The translations under genes were made by a program, and so were the position numbers. A stretch of 64,000 bases of DNA, taken from contig CM058043.1 of assembly GCA_030169165.1 (NCBI GenBank), positions 87,648,028 to 87,712,027 of the forward strand. Reading direction: 5' to 3'. The notes beneath the pieces are model-generated. The model saw nothing but the letters and a program-made list of their open reading frames with translations. It made no database searches and was not told the origin of the DNA. This DNA is from Centaurea solstitialis (Eukaryota > Streptophyta > Magnoliopsida > Asterales > Asteraceae). Numbering within the stretch: position 1 is the first letter of the stretch; every line of letters begins with the position of its first letter. Positions 34,152-46,452 of this stretch are shown here, in pieces.

Positions 34152-34340
34152 TCGAATTTCGAATCGGGTTTCGAATATTTTTATAAATTCGAAAGTCGAT
34201 TCAAAAACCAATGTAAACTTTCGAATCGAGTCCAAAACCGATTTGAAAACCAAACACACCGATTTATATTAGATTATTCGAGTTCGAGTCAGTTTGAATT
34301 TCGGTTTTTACGAATATCATTCAAATATTGAACACCCCTA
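33175..34340. mobile_element. hAT-type element, 1166 bp, 8-bp target duplication
   Basis: Perfect 10-bp ends TAGGGGTGTT and AACACCCCTA, flanked by the 8-bp duplication ATTGCTAT (33167-33174 and 34341-34348). The subterminal parts are rich in TCGAATTCGA-type phrases. No transposase is seen. The same ends are found in the smaller element at 62746-63253. A second inverted-repeat element appears nested within it at about 33730-34113. Confidence 0.92.
33730..34113. mobile_element. Nested inverted-repeat element inside the hAT
   Basis: AAGTTCATTTAGAAACC plus an AAAAAAAGAGTAAAAAC stretch at the left is mirrored by GTTTTTACTCTTTTTTTGG and TTTCTAAATTAACTT at the right. The interior is rich in TGAAAC/GTTTCA. 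No clear target duplication was found. Confidence 0.65.
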
Positions 34341-34749
34341 ATTGCTATAAAGCACTCCATTCTATATCAAAATCTATAGCAAAGAGAAAACAAGGGAAAT
34401 TCAGATTTTTATTAAATTACAAAATAAGAGATGAGCTCCGTCTATATTACAAAGACTAATTAATTAACCCAAACTATGTAGTTAACAAATTGATGAAGTT
34501 GTAATAAAGCATCTTTAGTAATAGTTATACAAAATAGAGAAAATAGATATTTTGATAATTTTTTGCTTCACCCTATGTATGCTAATAGAAGAGAGAGCCA
34601 TAAGAGCATTTATAATAGTGAAACTTTTAAACATATTTATTTATGTCATCTTAACAAACTAAGAATCTCAAAAAACTCTGTGTATATTCTTACAAAAAAA
34701 CGTTATTTTCCTTTTCTTATTTATGATATAACTTTTATTTATAAGTTTT

Positions 34750-36039
34750 TTTTTTGAAAAGCAGCAGATATTAACCAAACAAACCAACAGTACAAGACCA
34801 AAAAACAAGCAACCAACACAGCCCCACAGCAGCAAACCAAAACAACAACCCCAGCCACCAGCCACAAACCAAAAGAAAAAGCCACAGATTGCGAGGAGCA
34901 AACTGTTACAACACAACGCACAACAACACACTCTCCAACACCAGCGAAACGAACTTAAGAAACACCTAAATACAACCGAGACGAGAACGAGGTCTTCCAC
35001 CAGAAAACCGGAACAGCAACTACACTCCCACCTCGAGCTCAAAAGCAACACCGAGGCCGACTGTCCACGCCGTACACAGTCTCTTCGTAGCGGTGCCAAG
35101 ACCAACTCCAGCAGCCAAATCTTTGATATCAAAACTCTCCTGAAAGCCACGAGTACCAATCAAGGTGGGCACTCTTCGATTTGTTAGCAATCCACTCGAA
35201 CGCTAATCTTTGCCATTCGTAGAAACGTTCGTTCACATTTATCTTCTCGTTATGAAAAACCAACCTATTCCGCTGGGACCATATAAGGTAAAGAAATATC
35301 CACTTAGCTCCAATCCACCATGCTTTTCCTTTCTTCGCTCGTAGAGACTCTTCATCCTCTTGAAGAAATTGTGATACCGAGGTGATACCGTTTAATTGTT
35401 TATTCCACCAACGCCCCACCCGATCCCATAATCTTCTAACTTCACCGCAATTAATCAACGCATGATCAAGTCTTCTGATACCTCTCCACACCTTGGACAA
35501 AGGATCGAATCAAGGTCGATACCTAATTTGTCAAACTTCACTCTAGAAGGGATTCTACCAAGCCTTAAACGCCACATAAAGACATTTACCTTTCTTGGCA
35601 CTACGGGATTCCAAACCGACCCACTTCCGTCTCCCTCCTCCCCTCCTAACTCCGCCAAAAGCACCCTCAATTTTTTGACACTAAATCCCTTTTGTCTATG
35701 AAAATCCCAAACCCAAAAGTCCCTTTTGTCTTTACACGGCTTCCACCCAAGTAGTCTCCTTTCAAGGTTTTCTAATTCTCCTAAAGCCCTCCCTCTAGGA
35801 TTACTCCTCCACGCCCACCTCCACACCCAATTTTCTCCTTCCCACACCCCCTATCCATAATTGAGACATTCAAAGTCGATTCCAACCGTTTGATCCTCGG
35901 GAACTCTTCCGCAAGAGACCGATCACCCAACCAACGATCCTCCCAAAACCGCGTATTTTCCCCATCCCCCACTTCCTTACGAAAGGACCCCGAAAATAAA
36001 TTTAATATGTACATATATACATCAAAAAATACAAAGGTA
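34750..36039 (-). mobile_element. 5'-truncated L1-type LINE, 13-bp target duplication
   Basis: Minus-strand coding pieces at 36014-35781, 35847-35455 and 35500-35129 together form the zinc-binding C-terminal region of a plant L1 reverse transcriptase (VGDGENTRFWEDRW, WNPVVPRKVNVFMWRL, CPRCGEVSEDL). They are separated by frameshifts. The element ends in an A tail (T run near 34750-34755 on the plus strand) and is flanked by ATTTATAAGTTTT (34737-34749 and 36040-36052). The RT and endonuclease domains are missing, the usual 5' truncation. Confidence 0.88.
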
Positions 36040-36052
36040 ATTTATAAGTTTT

Positions 36053-36514
36053 GGCTTTACATTGATTTTAATTTTTCAATCTATATATTTTGTTTAACAA
36101 AAAACAATTAAAATATGAATATAATTTTATACTACAATTATAAAAAATGCAACATTACAAAAATATTAATTTTTAAAAAGAAATAAGAGTAAATAGTTTG
36201 TAATAATATAGATTACTTGTAATCTCGATCCGAACAAATTTGTATAAAACTTCATAAGAAAAAAAGTTATAATATATTTCTTTTATCAATTTAATCTAGA
36301 TTTATTAAATGAAAAATGGTTAAAAGATAAGAACCTAGTATATAAGAACCTATGTTATTGTTCAAGCAAAACCCGCAAGAAAACCCGCAAGAGAAAAACC
36401 TTCATTGTAGATGTCCTACTATTATATTTTTTTTCCCCACCAATAAAAAACACAGAAATTGGATGTATAGAAGAGAGAGATTTTTTACTTTTTTAAATAA
36501 ATATACTAAATATT
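36053..36514. other. AT-rich spacer
   Basis: Nothing recognised. Confidence 0.5.
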
Positions 36515-36517
36515 TTA

Positions 36518-36838
36518 GGCCATCCACTACCAACCCAATGAACCCAATTATCACATCAGCGTCACATCAACTTTTTACTATTTTACCCAAACCAACTCAA
36601 TCCATTCACTCCAACCCAATAAACCAAAAAACATCAAAATAAATAAATAAATAAATGAAAACACATCATTGGCTATTAATTGGGGGCAAGGGGTGGGGTA
36701 CGTAGGGGGTGGGGTGGGGTGATGGTCTTCGGCTTGGTGGAACCGAAGGCATGGAACCCGAAGATTCCACGGCGGTGTTGCCGATGGAACCCGACGAGTT
36801 CGACCAACCCGCCACCTACCCGGCTTCACGACAGTGAT
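36518..36838. mobile_element. MITE of GGCCATCC family, copy 2, right end decayed
   Basis: Starts GGCCATCCAC after TTA (36515-36517). Contains CACATCAGCGTCACATCAAC, a GGGGTGGGG tract and a GC-rich GGAACCC/CCACGGCGGTGTTG part, matching the copies at 29184 and 56841. The right terminal GGATGGCC is lost (the end reads CACGACAGTGATC). Confidence 0.72.
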
Positions 36839-36841
36839 CAA

Positions 36842-37755
36842 TATAAGTTTTTTAAAATTTTAATTTTCCGTATTCTATTATAGAAAATTATAACCGTGAT
36901 GTTGTATGTAAAAATTAAATTCGTACGTAGGTGATCACCAACCAACCTTTTTCAAAGAAAATTGATCGATAGTCAACTCATCAAATACAAGTAAGGTTGT
37001 TTGGCGATTCTTTAAATGGAAGATTTCTTGTACTAACGTTTGTATAAATAAATATATGGTGACATCATTTTAAGTATTTATGGATTGAAGTTTGCATATG
37101 TGTGTAACTCAATTAGTCAAAAGTCAAGAATCATCTATCAAACTCTTATTATATAAAAGTTTCTAACGTATCATTTTGTTTTCTGGATAAGTATGATAAA
37201 AATCTAAAACCAATATTTTAAAAAACGTGTTATGGTTCCAAGGCGCAACACTATCGCTATGTTAACCTTCTTGAAGATGTGGAGCTCGTTACATGCGTTA
37301 TCTTACAATGTTTATCCGCCCTCATGATGCCAATAATAAGGTAAATAATATTGGTAAATGTTTACTACAATAATCGTTTAATAAACAACTTCTAAGATAA
37401 GTTCATCTTTAAAGGCATCCGCCAATATCTAAATATCGAAACAAATACCCACTAATAGATTTGAACCCAACCAATATCAAAATATCGAAACAAATACACA
37501 CTAATAGTAAGCATTTGTATGTGAGAAATGCTTATCTGGTGGTTATCACCTTAATTTATCTGACAACACTCTTGATCATTGCATTCTTCTTACTTTGTAA
37601 AATCCATGGCCTTTTTTTATGTTCATCCATAGTGTAATATAACCAATAAACACTTACCAAGGTAAGTGTTTCATAAATGTCCCATGACTTTAAAATGATA
37701 GACTAATTTCATATTATAAATTTAATGCAACTTTTTGCAGTTTCCATAAATCTAT
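36842..37755. other. AT-rich spacer
   Basis: No gene recognised. A short duplicated phrase (ATATCGAAACAAATAC) occurs twice near 37432-37498. Confidence 0.5.
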
Positions 37756-38011
37756 GGGGTCGTTTAGTTAACACTTACCCGGTAAGTATTTATACCGGCT
37801 GAATTTACTTTACGGGATAAACATAACAAGGATTAGAATCTTACGCGGTAAGTGAGATTGAGGAATCTTACCCAGTTAGTAAATGTTTACCGGGTAAATT
37901 GATGTATACGATACTGTTTTGAGAAACTAAAATATTTTTCAATATGATAGATGACAGTATTCAAATTTACCGGTAAGCGCTTACCGAGTAAATGTTTAAG
38001 TAAACGGCCCC
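37756..38011. mobile_element. MITE, 256 bp, GGGGTCGTTTAGTTA ends
   Basis: Left GGGGTCGTTTAGTTAACA and right TAAGTAAACGGCCCC are imperfect inverted repeats, with facing TTACCGGTAAG motifs further in. The target duplication is unclear (flanks TAT and TTA). Confidence 0.65.
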
Positions 38012-38483
38012 TTAGATTTATAATGTCGAGGGGAACAAATGTAATCTATAACAAATCAAATAGTTAAGATTTTGTCTGAAATCTTATTCAAAACTTCAAT
38101 GTAACATTGTGTGGAGTAATACAACTTCTTAAAGTTGATGGTTCATTTGACAATCTCCAGAAAGTTATTAATCAAAATCGTGGCTGAAATAGAGTTTTAG
38201 AAAGTTGTGAGGGCTAAATTGTAAACCCCTAAATCTTAAATTCGTTGGACCCGAAACGCTCCCCGGGTCCATCCGACGCTCAGAACCCGACCCACTACTG
38301 CCTGCCCTTTACGATTTGTTTGGCCCACCAGCCGACAAACCTAACAGGCCTTCTTCAACTTGCCACCTAAAACAGGCTTGTTGCCAATGCCATTGTCCTC
38401 CATTTATATATGCTTTGACCTTTCTTTCACAAATCCTTTTCTTTCTTTCTCTTTTTTCCTCATTATTTCACAACTACTGTAAT
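38012..38483. other. Spacer, no gene
   Basis: Nothing recognised apart from a C-rich segment near 38250-38400 with no supported ORF. Confidence 0.45.
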
Positions 38484-38563
38484 TTAGGATATCTTTGGCA
38501 AACTAGCTGATAAGTTAATTTATAACTGATAAAGTAGCTTACGACTGATAAGGTAACTGGTGA

Positions 38564-40670
38564 CAGGACCGTTCTTGAGGGTTTTGATGCCCATGGCGAA
38601 AAAACAAAAAATGTCCCCAATATATAAAACCTAGTCAAGCCAAACAACTTATCCCATGCCAATTGATCATGATGTTTCCAAGGTCCATCTTTATTTATGA
38701 CAATAGTAAAGTCAAAGCAGTTTATCTCTATTGGACTCTTAACACACACTTCTCTATCATCCAATGTTTATGGCAACCCTTCTCTAAAAAACGATTGTAG
38801 TGTAACTCATGTTAGTTTTTTGTTCATAGATGTAAGTTTTGCTTGTATCACTTTCTTATTTGAGTTTGAAAATTCTAAATTCATCTTCTCTAATGTTAGT
38901 TCTATATGTATCAATTAGTAATATTATAATAGCAATACGTACATCTCAAAGAAACAACAATCCTCGCGTTCAGGGCCGTTCCTAGGAGTTTTGATGCCCT
39001 GTGCAAACATCCTTAAAGATGCCCTTATGTCTACTTTCTAAGCATATGAAACGACGAAAGACACAATTTTTGTAAAGGATTTGAAACCTAGTCAAGTTAG
39101 GCGGCTTATCCCTACGTCGATTTTATTGATTAAAATGAAAACTGCAAAAGAGACATAAAACCCAAAACCTCAAATCACAAAATATAAATTTGCATCACCT
39201 AAAACTATGTTTTTGTGCACTTCTTGAAGCAAAAAATATCAATCAATTTTTCATATTCAAATCCCATGTCCAATATCTTGTTCCATTTAAACACAAGTCC
39301 TAAATTATCAAACCTAAAAGGCGTAAACTAGTAGTATATGAAATTTTGATGCCCCTTTAGGCTTTGATGCCCTGTGCGGTCGCACGGACTGCACGTGCCC
39401 AAGGCCGGGCCTGCTCGCGTTTTAATATTGAACCAATGTTGCTTAAATTTTGAGTAGTCTGTTAAAAAGCTTGCCAATGTCACTTAATTTAGGTAGAATA
39501 TGTAAGCAAGTACTTAAGAGGCCAATTCAAGAATCATAACATAAATAAATAAAAACCTTCAGTATAGTGGCAGTGAGTTTGCAAATCATGGCAATTAGTA
39601 CTTGCAAGTTGAGAAAACACTAAACCAAATGTTGATAAAATACTAAATATCTAATCAAAGATCATTTAAGCACCTGTGTATTTGTAAAAAAAAATATCCA
39701 ATGCTAAAAACCTGAGAAGTCAGCAAGAGATCACTCGACCGAATATTTAACTAGAATTTCACAACGTTTGCTTGTTTAACAATAAACTTATTCACAGATC
39801 CTTGCCTAGATTGGACACTTTCTACTTGTCTTTTTCCCCTTTTCCTATTTTGAGCACTGAATGGCTATAAAACACATGAATCGTTGAATCGCAATAGCCA
39901 AAACAAATGGTTGAAGCCATTCTTATTGAACCTCATATGTTCTTATCCGTAGGATGCCTTGAGTTTGTCTAAGAGTATTACACAAATAATCATTAGTTAG
40001 TCATCAATAATATTACTATCTACCGTGGAAATGTCTATAGATTACTCAATTGAATATAAAAAATCACAAATCATCTAAACAATAAACCATTTTATATCAC
40101 AAATCACAAAGAATAAATGTTAATGAATTATTATCAATAATGAAAATTAACATATCATCTAAATATTTCATATCTAACATATAAATCATAAAAGAATGAA
40201 GGTACCACTATACTGGATTGTATTAAGGAGTTCAAAGTCGACTAGTTGAGCACACTCGATATTGGGGCAACAATCGAGTAGGGCAGCATTTTGTGGTCCA
40301 GTCGATTATGATCATGGAGCAAATCAATAATCAATCATAATGATTTAGGCAACAAGTAGCAATTGATTAAAGCAGTAGTTTGCAGTTGATTACGATTAGG
40401 GAGCAAATTAACAGTCTATTACGACGATTATAACAACAAATAAGAATCGGTTAGGGCAACAAACAATTACTCGTTCTCAATTTGGAAGAGAAGTGTACGA
40501 CGATTGTTAAATATAGAGAAGAGCATATAGATTATTGAAACGATAGATTTTGTTTCGGGCCCAAACGAACCTACTAATCCTAACTAAAGTGTATATGAGC
40601 TGATGATGCCCCTTTGGGCCCTGATGCCCATGGCCAAAGCCATGACTGCCATGGGCTAGGGACGGCCCTG
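38564..40670. mobile_element. hAT-type element, 2.1 kb, nested in a MITE
   Basis: Ends CAGGACCGTTCTTG and GGGACGGCCCTG, flanked by 8-bp ACTGGTGA (38556-38563) and GCTGGTGA (40671-40678), one mismatch. GATGCCCATGG-type phrases occur near both ends. No transposase ORF was recognised. It contains a smaller element of the same family at 38971-39413. Confidence 0.85.
38971..39413. mobile_element. hAT MITE, 443 bp, perfect 8-bp target duplication
   Basis: Ends CAGGGCCGTTCCTAGG and AAGGCCGGGCCTG with perfect flanks CTCGCGTT (38963-38970 and 39414-39421). TTTTGATGCCCTGTGC near both ends is shared with its host element. Confidence 0.9.
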
Positions 40671-40938
40671 GCTGGTGACTGATAAGGTAACTGATGAATA
40701 AGTTACATTTGGCAAAAACTAGCTGATAAGGTAGTTTATGACTGTAAAAGGACAAAAAAAAGACATGATTGAAAATTAATAGTGTAAAACTTAGCAAGGG
40801 TATATTTGGAATAAAAAATAAAAAGTCTCATAAGTCACCAAAAGGTTAGTGAGAGTAGCTTTTCAAAAAACTAAGTTTAGTTTTAAGCTAACTTATGGTC
40901 ATCCAACATGTACCTGACTTATAAGTATGTTTGCCTTA

Positions 40939-41261
40939 ATTTAACAACCATTCTTTTCTAGTTGGATCAACCCAGCCCATCCAACATGCGGTAGCGGATA
41001 CAATAATCTATTTTAGTGGGGCATCTTTTAAGATAGATTAAATGGCATAAAGTTTTACGATGTATTTTTAGCCTGAACCATTTCAAGGAACATATAAAGC
41101 TTTTTGTATTGATTTCAAGAGATTTTTAAGTTTTTTGGCCAATTATCATGGAATTTTTCGGCTCTTTAGTTGATTTCGAAAGTGTTTTTTGGTTTTTAGT
41201 TGATTCCGATACGTTTTTTTAGTTAATGGGACCGCTGTCGAAAAACAGCCAGGAGGAAAGG
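40939..41261. other. Spacer, no gene
   Basis: Nothing recognised. Confidence 0.45.
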
Positions 41262-41486
41262 ATGTTTGGGAGTACTTATTTGATAGTGATTATAACTTAT
41301 TTCATCTTAAGGAAGGAGTTTTGAAAAATTTAGTGTTTGGATGAAATTTTTAGAAAGTGCTTATGATTTTTCGAAGAGTAAGATAAGCACTTTTCAAAAA
41401 GCCACTTCAAACCAACTTTTCAAAAAAGAAGAGAAGCACCCCATAGGGTGTCTATAAAAGCATAAGTTGTTTCTCCCAAACACCCC
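41262..41486. mobile_element. MITE, TGTTTGGGAG ends
   Basis: ATGTTTGGGAGTACTTATT at the left faces AAGTTGTTTCTCCCAAACACC at the right. AAGTGCTT and AAGCACTT phrases fill the interior. The target duplication is unclear. Confidence 0.55.
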
Positions 41487-41499
41487 CAAGATAGGGGGA

Positions 41500-41764
41500 T
41501 TGGCGCCTATGCCCATGAAGACACCCTACCATTAACCTCCTACCCATTTCCTCTCCTTCTTTGCAACCCATACCCCTAAAAAACCGTTATAAGAGCCGTT
41601 AAAACGGACTTTTATATAGACGACAAAAAAAAACACATTTGACCAATTTCAGTCAAAAAATGGTGTAACAGACCGTTATAATGGTGTAACGGGGACTGGT
41701 CAAAGAGGGAGAGGAAATGGGTATAAGGTTAATGGTGGGATGCCTTCATGAGCATAGGCGCCAA
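41500..41764. mobile_element. Foldback-type MITE with TIRs of about 57 bp
   Basis: TTGGCGCCTATGCCCATGAA at the left is matched by TTCATGAGCATAGGCGCCAA at the right. Complementarity extends through the CCCATTTCCTCTCC/GGAGAGGAAATGGG blocks. Length is 265 bp. The target duplication is not certain. Confidence 0.8.
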
Positions 41765-41803
41765 AATCCATAGAAGGTTCAAAATTTTATACTTTTAGGT
41801 TTA

Positions 41804-42135
41804 GGCTATGTTTGGCAAGCGTAACTTATAAGCTAGCTGGTAGCTGATAAGCTAGCTGTTGATTGATAAGCTTTGTAGTAGCTGATAAGCTAGCTTATGA
41901 ACAAATTGGCAAAAACTAGCTTATGAGTATGTAAAATGACCAAAAAGGGTATCTTTGAATTTAATAATTAATATTAATAGGGGTATGATTGGAAAAAGCT
42001 ACAATAAACTCCCCATAAGCTACTCAAAGTAGCGTTTCAAAAAGCTAGCTTATAAGCTAGCTTCTGGTACACGTTTGGATGGACTAGCTTATAAGCTAGC
42101 TTATCTAAGCTAGCTTATTTTTGCCAAACACAGCC
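41804..42135. mobile_element. TTA-target MITE, AGCTAGCTTATAAG family
   Basis: GGCTATGTTTGGCAAGC and TTTTTGCCAAACACAGCC with TTA at 41801-41803 and 42136-42138. Length is 332 bp. It lies about 380 bp beyond the amylase stop codon. Confidence 0.88.
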
Positions 42136-42512
42136 TTAGCTAACAAAATTTCCTTTTTTAGGCTTTTAACACGGACCTATGGTCGATTCCAGATATAAAC
42201 AAAGTTCAAATTTAACGGGAAATTCATTCTGATACCGTTTAATTCTTTTTGGAAAAAAAATAATAACATATAAACACTTTTAGAAGGGTAAAAAAAGAGA
42301 CAAATAGCAGAAAAACTGCCCGAAGTATAAGCCCCCACAAATGCAACGGATACAATTTCCGTTGGCAAGAAATACGAAAACTACAATGCATTATTCGATC
42401 TCCTCCTACTTTATTCAGTAACACGATCACGAGTTCATTCAGATTCTCGTATTGCAGTTTTGAGATCACCAACTTATCATCTTATAGAAGGGAAGTACGA
42501 TAACCGTTGAGC

Positions 42513-45500
42513 TTATTTATGCCAAACAGCGTATTGGTGTCCATGAGCTGCGAGTTTCCACTCGGGACCTTTGGGACACCATGACCCGCTGCCGATTTTC
42601 ATGCACAGTTTCTCTCCGATTATGGCTGCGTAAAGATTGGCCTGAGCTTCGAGAATTCTAATGGAGGATCGGCTCGTTATATCTTGCTGCTTGCGAACAT
42701 TGATCTGCATAAATTGGATTTGAAATATGTGAGGATATATGGAATGCAAAAAGGGAGATAAATGGTGTTGATTTAAAATGCTAACCAGCTTCACAATTTG
42801 GTCGTGAGGGCCGCTGCCCCAGTCGTAAAAATGGTCATAGAAGATTGACGGTATCCCTGGATGCGTGAGAATATATGCATAGCCCTGGATAGTGTTGTTA
42901 AGTTAGATGTCAAAACAACAAACACAAATAAGCCAAAAATTTGTGCAAAAGAGATCGTAACTGGTAGGTGGGCTCACACCATTCCACCTGAAAAGCATCA
43001 TAACGACCCTCTAGGTGGCTAGCTTAAGAGCTTGGTGCCAACAAGGAGCCCAATCCCCAAAGGAATTGCGACTCTAACCCTCATCTGTTTGTGCAAGTAT
43101 ACCACCCTTCAACACTAACTCCATTCAGGAAAGGAAGTCCATGTTTTGACCTTTGGGGTCAAAGTCAAACAAGCTATTTTAACTTCGAAACCAATAAAAA
43201 TGTTTTTTATTTCTATAAAAACGCAAGTGTTACGTATTTTGGTTAATTCTGACCTTACAAGCAACTATTAAGCATTGAATGCGATCTAGCGCAGGATTTC
43301 AACTCGAGCATCGTATGAGATACTCTCTACTTTTAAACAGACAAGAACCATTCTTTTGCAGAAGAATCGAATGATCACTTTGAATCATTTATAAAAGTAT
43401 GAGATCAGAAATATTCTGCAAAATAAATAGACTTTGTGGGAAGTGCTAGGATTGTATCTTTAAAGTCAAAGTTTGACTTCTTTTCCAATGGGTGAGGACC
43501 ATTTAGGGATAAGGTAGTATCACGCAACTACCGAGTAAGAACAAGAATCAAGGAGCGTGAAATTATGCAAACTAAATGTGCAAAGTAGCATATGGGTGTT
43601 ATCTCATGCGAACGCATATAAATTCACCAAAGAAATTAAAAATGTTCTGTACCTCCATGACATGATTCGAAGGAAATGGCCAATGACCCTGCAACAGAAA
43701 ATAAGTTCATTAGCTTGGCAAAAAACTTGATCAATACCAAACCAGAAGGAGATAATAGATGGCTGGCTGGCCCTTGTTACGCAAAAGCACCATAAGAACA
43801 TTCCAACTATTGCTAAAAAGAAACTTTGAACATGGATAACCGATCCACTCAACTACTAATCGGTCCGTCCCTGTATAGAAAAGGGGTGGCATGAGAATGT
43901 TGATTAAAGGTATGATTTACATTGAAAAAGGGATCGTTTCTTTAATGCTCTTGGGAATAAAAGAGAAAAAAGATATTTGCTTTACCCCTTAGAATCAAGT
44001 ACAATGCTTTTTAGTCGGGTTTCTTTATTTGGCAATCGATTATACTTCATATTTTAAGCATCTTTTACCCGCAAGTCCTAATTTCCAAATAAAACATACA
44101 TGACACATTTATTTACATCATATCATTCTAAGTCACTAACAAGAACAAATGCTCAAATCACTTTTCTGCCGAATAGTAGGCACCGCAGACAAAATGGTGA
44201 TAATATGACGCAAATATAGAATGCAAAGCTAATGGAGTTTTGAAAGGAACGTGTAAGGTGTAATCCATAAAATGTTGAATGCATTAAAACTTCGAAAGCT
44301 AAATACCTGGGTTGATCCTGTGTCATGATTGTCGAGAAAAGTTACGGCCCTTAAAGGCCACCATCCCATTACACCTGGTGGCTTTCCATGTGCATCACGC
44401 AGACGCCAAAGTTGCCCCTTAACAGCTTCCTGCATGGGACGATGGGCATTTACAGTTGAGGTAAGAAAGCACTTGAATTAGACTACTCTTTTACCTTAGG
44501 TGAAACTAATAAATTCAGATTAATCTACCGACTTTTCATGCATAAGATACAAGTCACTACACAAGTATTTCTGTGGGTATTCAGTATTTTGCTCGGGAAA
44601 ATGGTTATGAAGTTATCACCAAAAAAAAGGATACATGAGATAAGTTTCAAGAGTAGATAAATGCATAACAAAACGCTTTAGAAACCTGCAGAATCCCTTT
44701 TGTTGTGAAGTCAAATGCTGTTGAAAGCTGCCCAGTGGCATCAATCCAATTGACAATACGCTGCCTATGACTATCTGCAAATAAAATTAGTCAGAAACAA
44801 GAAAAAAGTGTTGCAGTAATCATAAATTTTTTCTTCTAAATGACTCAAGTGAAATTTGTTCAGCCACAATTTCTTGACTACAAATCCCAGTGAAAACAGA
44901 AAAAGTGGGGAAGTAATTTAGTACATGAACAGTTTGAAGGTTATTATTGTACAGTTAAAGTTTCCCCTAGCATCTCTTCTTTCGTTTGAGATTAGAAATA
45001 CCTACCGTAATCATCTTTCACAAATATGCCATTTAATCACACTAATATAAAAAATATTGGAGTAAAATACCTTGGTTGTATTGCAGGAAGCTCCCGTTGT
45101 AGCTGCACGAGTCCCAGTATTCTCCAACAGAAAATATTGGTTTTGCGCCCTCAATGTATTCTTTCACATATTTTGCAGAATAACTGTATGGAACCCCAGG
45201 ACAACAGACGATGATAAATAATGATAGGTGGCAGATAAAAATGTAAGTTAACCAAGAACAAAAGGATTCATGGGACAGTACCCTCGTGCAAAGTCAAATC
45301 GGAAATCCTGAAAACCAACAGTTCGTAGCCATTTTAGCCAACCAATTATGTCTTTTCGAACAAAGTCTTGTGTATGATCAATATTTGGAACCCCATGGAA
45401 GTTGTCTCCAGTGCTCGGGTTACCCTATAAGATAGTTCACACATACAAACAGAAAATGTCAATTCTTAAACTCCATAGTAATTCACTTGCTATGGTCACA

Positions 45501-46452
45501 AGAAGATATTTATTTCTAGTGCGGTGATATCAAGCAATTTACATACCAGTCCACCGGTACAAGATGTGACAGCACGTTCGTTCCAAGACAACGGCACCCC
45601 ATCATAGCGGTTTATACCTTCCGCCATGCCCTTTTGTAGTCCCAACACGATGATTGATGACTATGTCAGCCATTGGTCGAATGTTGTACTGCTTCATTTT
45701 GTTTAATAAAGCTTTAAGCAATGACTCGGAACCATATTTAGAGTGTAGAGAATAGAGGTTCTGTGGAAGGTAGCCTGTGAAAGAGGTGATAAGAGTTAGG
45801 AAAGATGAGAAAGTAACAATATATATCTCTACAGGGTTGCTAGATTCTGTTTTCTAGACCTTCAGGAGAATATGAATCAGTTGCAGGCGGCAACCAAGCT
45901 GATGTGATCCCGGACTTTGCCATATCGGGCACTTTCTTCTCCAAAGTTCTCCACCAGTCATGTTTACGAGACTCCCAGTTGAAAGCCTGAAAAGTCACAG
46001 ATATTTTCCCATCATTGTAACGGCTCGCTCATTTTAATGTACGTCACATTTTGTTAGAGGGAAGCATCATAAAGCTGCTATATGTGAACGAAAACTATAC
46101 CCTGTGCTTACCTGCAATATGATTTCTCTTCCATTGTTTATCACTGTCAATAAAAGTAGAATTTTGTAAGGTTGATGACTAATAATTATCCAAAGAAGAA
46201 ACATATGTTAATCTAGAGTAAACAGAGCATACCAAGTTGTGTTTGCTGAACACCATCATCATGGTCCTATAATCGAAACACAAGTAACGATGAGAAGACA
46301 AAGAGGTGAAAACAACGTTGTGCATTAGAAAAAAAAATAAGTTATTATCAATGTGTATATATATTTGTAAAACATCCATCAGATGACAAATAATTAAATG
46401 GAATTCGAAGGAGAAGTTGAAGTAAGACGCTTACGTTTTTAAGGTAACCCAT
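42513..46452 (-). CDS. AMY2: Alpha-amylase, AMY2 type (12 coding exons, one frameshift)
   Basis: Endo-alpha-1,4-glucanase, GH13. No signal peptide at the start (MGYLKN), so probably cytosolic like Arabidopsis AMY2. Exons, high to low: 46452-46435, 46266-46233, 46143-46112, 45986-45860, 45774-45547, 45424-45282, 45183-45071, 44774-44686, 44429-44307, 43688-43653, 42884-42786, 42704-42513; all introns are GT-AG. GH13 motifs: ADIVINHR, then DFRFDFARG (nucleophile Asp), VGEYWDS (acid Glu), TFLDNHDTGS (Asp). The end is GHQYAVWHK. Exons total 1234 nt, one more than a multiple of three. The extra base lies in the T run 45611-45613 (exon 5, after TTKGHGG) and shifts the frame before all catalytic residues. 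Without it, 410 residues, the family length. It is a null allele or an assembly error. Confidence 0.92.

Larger units (their letters stand above)
38487..40935. mobile_element. TTA-target MITE split by a hAT element
   Basis: Left end GGATATCTTTGGCAAAC after TTA (38484-38486); right end TAAGTATGTTTGCC before TTA (40936-40938). CTGATAAGGTAACTG-type subterminal phrases link it to the AGCTAGCTTATAAG MITEs. The body is interrupted by the hAT at 38564-40670. Confidence 0.75.

Noticed and set aside
36578..36883. Overlapping ORFs on both strands near 36.6-36.9 kb
   Set aside because: They lie in the GC-rich core of a MITE copy; similar frames appear in the other copies without conservation as protein.
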